In this document: positions 61,706 to 64,000 of the stretch, piece after piece | Numbering within the stretch: the stretch's first letter is position 1 | How the letters are laid out: the number at the start of each line of letters is the position of its first letter | Source of the DNA: Tillus elongatus | Lineage: Eukaryota; Arthropoda; Insecta; Coleoptera; Cleridae | Assembly: GCA_964006375.1 (NCBI GenBank) | Contig: OZ023266.1 | Location: forward strand, 69,960,891 to 70,024,890 | DNA length: 64,000 bases | Direction: 5' to 3' | Notes under the pieces: model-generated | Database searches by the model: none | The model's input: only the letters and a program-made list of their open reading frames with translations | What the model was told of the DNA's origin: nothing | Program-made: the position numbers and the translations under genes

Positions 61706-63140
61706 TGCCAATATGTACAGTTCACAGAAGATAATTTATTGTGTAATATTTACCATCATGTACCTATTTATAGCTAAACTTCGTAAACTGGTGGTTGGAA
61801 GGCTTTAATCATAACTTGTCTTCCAGTGCATCAAAAAAAAAAAGAAATATGAAGTCAAAAAGTTTTTCATTATTAATAAATGTTATAAGAAAACTATATT
61901 CTACTGTGTCCTTTTTTATTTTAGTATGGCATAAATTGTCAAATTTTTTCACATTTAAAATTATTTAACTTGGTAAAGGCTTTTAATTATCTTCCCAAGA
62001 CAAGTTTTTAAAGAGACAAGTAGAAATAGCAGATTCAGCCCTATAATAGATTTATTCACGGAAGTAAGAGTTGGTCTCACCTTGCATCTGCACAATTTCC
62101 TAATTATGTACTAAGTATATCAGTTACATATTTTAAAATATTAGATTAATAAGACAGTTTACATGTAGAGATATAGCAAATTGAGTACTGAAACAATTAT
62201 TTATAGGTAGGTACACATTGTAACTTAATATCCTCAGAAACAGCTTTCAGTATATTCCTATACCTACCCTTGAAATAGTAGTTTAACGACGGTTTCAAGG
62301 TGATACTGTAAATTATTATGAAATAAGATTATGGGTAAGAGAAATTTGCAGAATTATTCATGCTGAATTCATTTAGGTTTCAAGCTTATTGTTGATACAA
62401 ATTCTATTTGTAACTATATAATCAGAAACTTGTCACTGTTTTGTCATGTACAAGTTTGTATATTCATCTATAATAAACCATTTGTCTAAATTAAGAACAT
62501 GCAGGTAAATATACAATTCAAATTACCCGGTCAGTTTCAGTACTTCACGCGTGTAGGCGCTAGTGTACTTGTCACAAAAATCACCAATGCTAAAGCATAG
62601 GAGTGTCCCGTATTGCTATTATATTGTATTGGCTTATTTTTTCTGGAGGGCGAGCGAGCAATACAAGCTGATCATCCATTTCTGGCCGTAAGAGAAACAA
62701 GTGTTAAGCAAAGAAATGGCATTTCAAAAGGCGCGGCAAGAAATTTAACCGTCCAGCTGTATTTAATAAATTAACAATACATAATTTCCAAATATTCAAG
62801 AATTTTTTATCTATGTTGGTGACCATCCAGGGCACAAAAAGTACATACCTATGATATATATGCTTTCTCCTTAACAATACCTCAGATAATATTCACCATA
62901 TGGAATTAATATTTCCGTTTCTAAGCATTGTTGAACGCCACCAGACCGTGTTATTAATATTTATTAAAAAAAATTAAGAATAATGAAAATTAATGAACAT
63001 TTTGAGCCACGTGAATAGAGCTGTCCAGAACACGTGATTTAAATACCACCAATATGGCCGCTTGTAGGCACACAAACGCAAACAAACTCATGTTCCGTGG
63101 ATGTTATAACTTTTGAAATTGTGCATTGCGTGTGTTTAAA
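61706..63140. other. Spacer; possible promoter-like stretch at right
   Basis: No gene recognised. The region 63000-63100 (GAGCCACGTGAATAGAGC, AACACGTGATTT, CACCAATATGGCCGC) has two CACGTG boxes and is GC-richer, lying just upstream of the next ORF fragment. Confidence 0.35.
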
Positions 63141-63425
63141 ATGGCTTGTGTTGACAAGAGTGAATATCTATTATCACTGGAAAATTAAAATGAAGACGTT
63201 GCTAGAACATATCGAGAGAAAATTCGTATTATTGAAGGAACTGATCCCTATACTCTGACGACGGGCCCAATGCCTCCTTGTGAAGAACTATATAGTTTCC
63301 CACCAGTTGATGCTTTCGATATGGTTAACTATTTAGTGCTTACCCACAGTTTATACACTAATCGACAAATGAAAGCCCATAAAAGTCTCTCTGCTTACAC
63401 TGAAATAATGTTATGTTTTCATTAG
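63141..63425 (+). pseudogene. Fragment of a THAP/YqaJ-associated uncharacterised protein family, one early stop
   Basis: MACVDKSEYLLSLEN, stop (TAA 63186-63188), then in the same frame NEDVARTYREKIRIIEGTDP, YTLTTGPMPPCEELYSFPPV and DAFDMVNYLVLTHSLYTNRQ, MKAHKSLSAY. The V-N-Y-L-V-L-T-H-S-x-Y-T-x-x-Q-x-K-A-x-K-S-L-x-A-Y block is, as I recall, conserved in large invertebrate proteins that join SWIM and YqaJ-like domains and sometimes THAP. One nonsense codon and loss of similarity after S-A-Y suggest a recent pseudogene or an exon end. Confidence 0.5.
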
Positions 63426-64000
63426 CATTTGGCTAGTAGTATTGATTTTATTTATATTTATGTACTATTTTGTGGATATGTATCTACCTTATCATATAAA
63501 GTTTCAATTTATAATCCATACTTTACACTAATAATAATTATTATATTAATATCGAATTTTTTACTTAGCTTTAGGTCTCATGAAATATGTTATGAACTTT
63601 GAACAAGATGTATAATTTTTAAATTACTCCAATTCAATTGAAAGGACTCTAGTAATAAATATAATATTTATTTTTATGTTCATACCTATTTGAAAAATAT
63701 ACATATATACCTGAATTCTTTTGTGCTCAAAAATAATTTACTTGCATATTAGGTAATAAACTTGATTTGCAAATGTGGCTTGATTAAAATTTACTGACTT
63801 ACTTTTTTTATATTGCTTTAAGAAGTGAAGTTAATTAGCATTAATACATAAAAAGAATGAAGTTGTACCTGTGATAAAATGCTTACTGCATACTCTGCTA
63901 TACTTGAGTGTAAATTCTGTTATATATTTTCTTTTAATTGCGTGTATCCACCTTAATCTCCGGATTTTGGAGAGCTCATTTAACTCTGGTTTATGTGGAA
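63426..64000. other. Unrecognised AT-rich end of window
   Basis: No further part of the preceding family was recognised in any frame. Confidence 0.4.

Overview
The window looks like a gene-poor, AT-rich stretch of a large, transposon-packed arthropod genome, probably an insect. The signs are eukaryotic TE superfamilies typical of insects, very long (TA)n arrays, tRNA-derived SINEs, a GTAAGT splice donor and no bacterial-type operons. The order cannot be fixed from sequence alone. I see no intact host gene. Nearly all recognisable coding sequence is broken transposon ORFs, plus a fragment resembling a nuclear lamin, two THAP-like mini-exons and one THAP/YqaJ-associated fragment.

Layout. 1-4.3 kb: a 5'-truncated SINE with target duplications, a foldback array of ~135-bp units, and the 3' end of a Penelope-like element (PLE). 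4.28-7.3 kb: a decayed hAT transposon with terminal inverted repeats (TIRs) and an 8-bp duplication. 7.76-8.86 kb: a ~310-bp tandem array in which each complete unit carries a hammerhead ribozyme motif; the first copy has every core nucleotide. 9.1-9.5 kb: a PLE palindrome. 10.3-12.6 kb: a LINE 3' fragment, a degenerate minisatellite and a foldback element. 13.4-18 kb: a second SINE, a LINE endonuclease scrap and the first large copy of a microsatellite-bearing repeat (called MIME here). 18.5-21.6 kb: a near-complete but dead LINE. 22.5-39 kb: more MIME copies, a 1.2-kb PLE palindrome, a BED/hAT-type pseudogene, LINE fragments and a DDE_3-type element nested inside a (TA)n array. 39.2-41.9 kb: a TIR element encoding a transposase-like family I cannot name, with an 8-bp duplication. 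43-46.7 kb: a third, near full-length SINE, a tRNA-like relic, a PLE palindrome and MIME copies. 47-50.4 kb: a DDE_3 N-terminal scrap, a piggyBac relic and a lamin-like fragment. 52.6-58.4 kb: DDE_3 transposase pieces and a 3.2-kb element whose arms are inverted tandem arrays. 59.7-61.7 kb: GC-richer degenerate tandem repeats and a 311-bp tandem duplication holding the THAP-like mini-ORF. 63.1 kb: the THAP/YqaJ-associated fragment.

The most interesting signals are RNA. One is the retrozyme-like hammerhead array at 7.76-8.86 kb. The other is a separate hammerhead-like fold in at least eight PLE tails, all sharing one extra nucleotide between the CUGAUGA box and helix II. The other leading candidates are the hAT-like element of unnamed family at 39-42 kb and the architecture of the microsatellite-carrying repeat.
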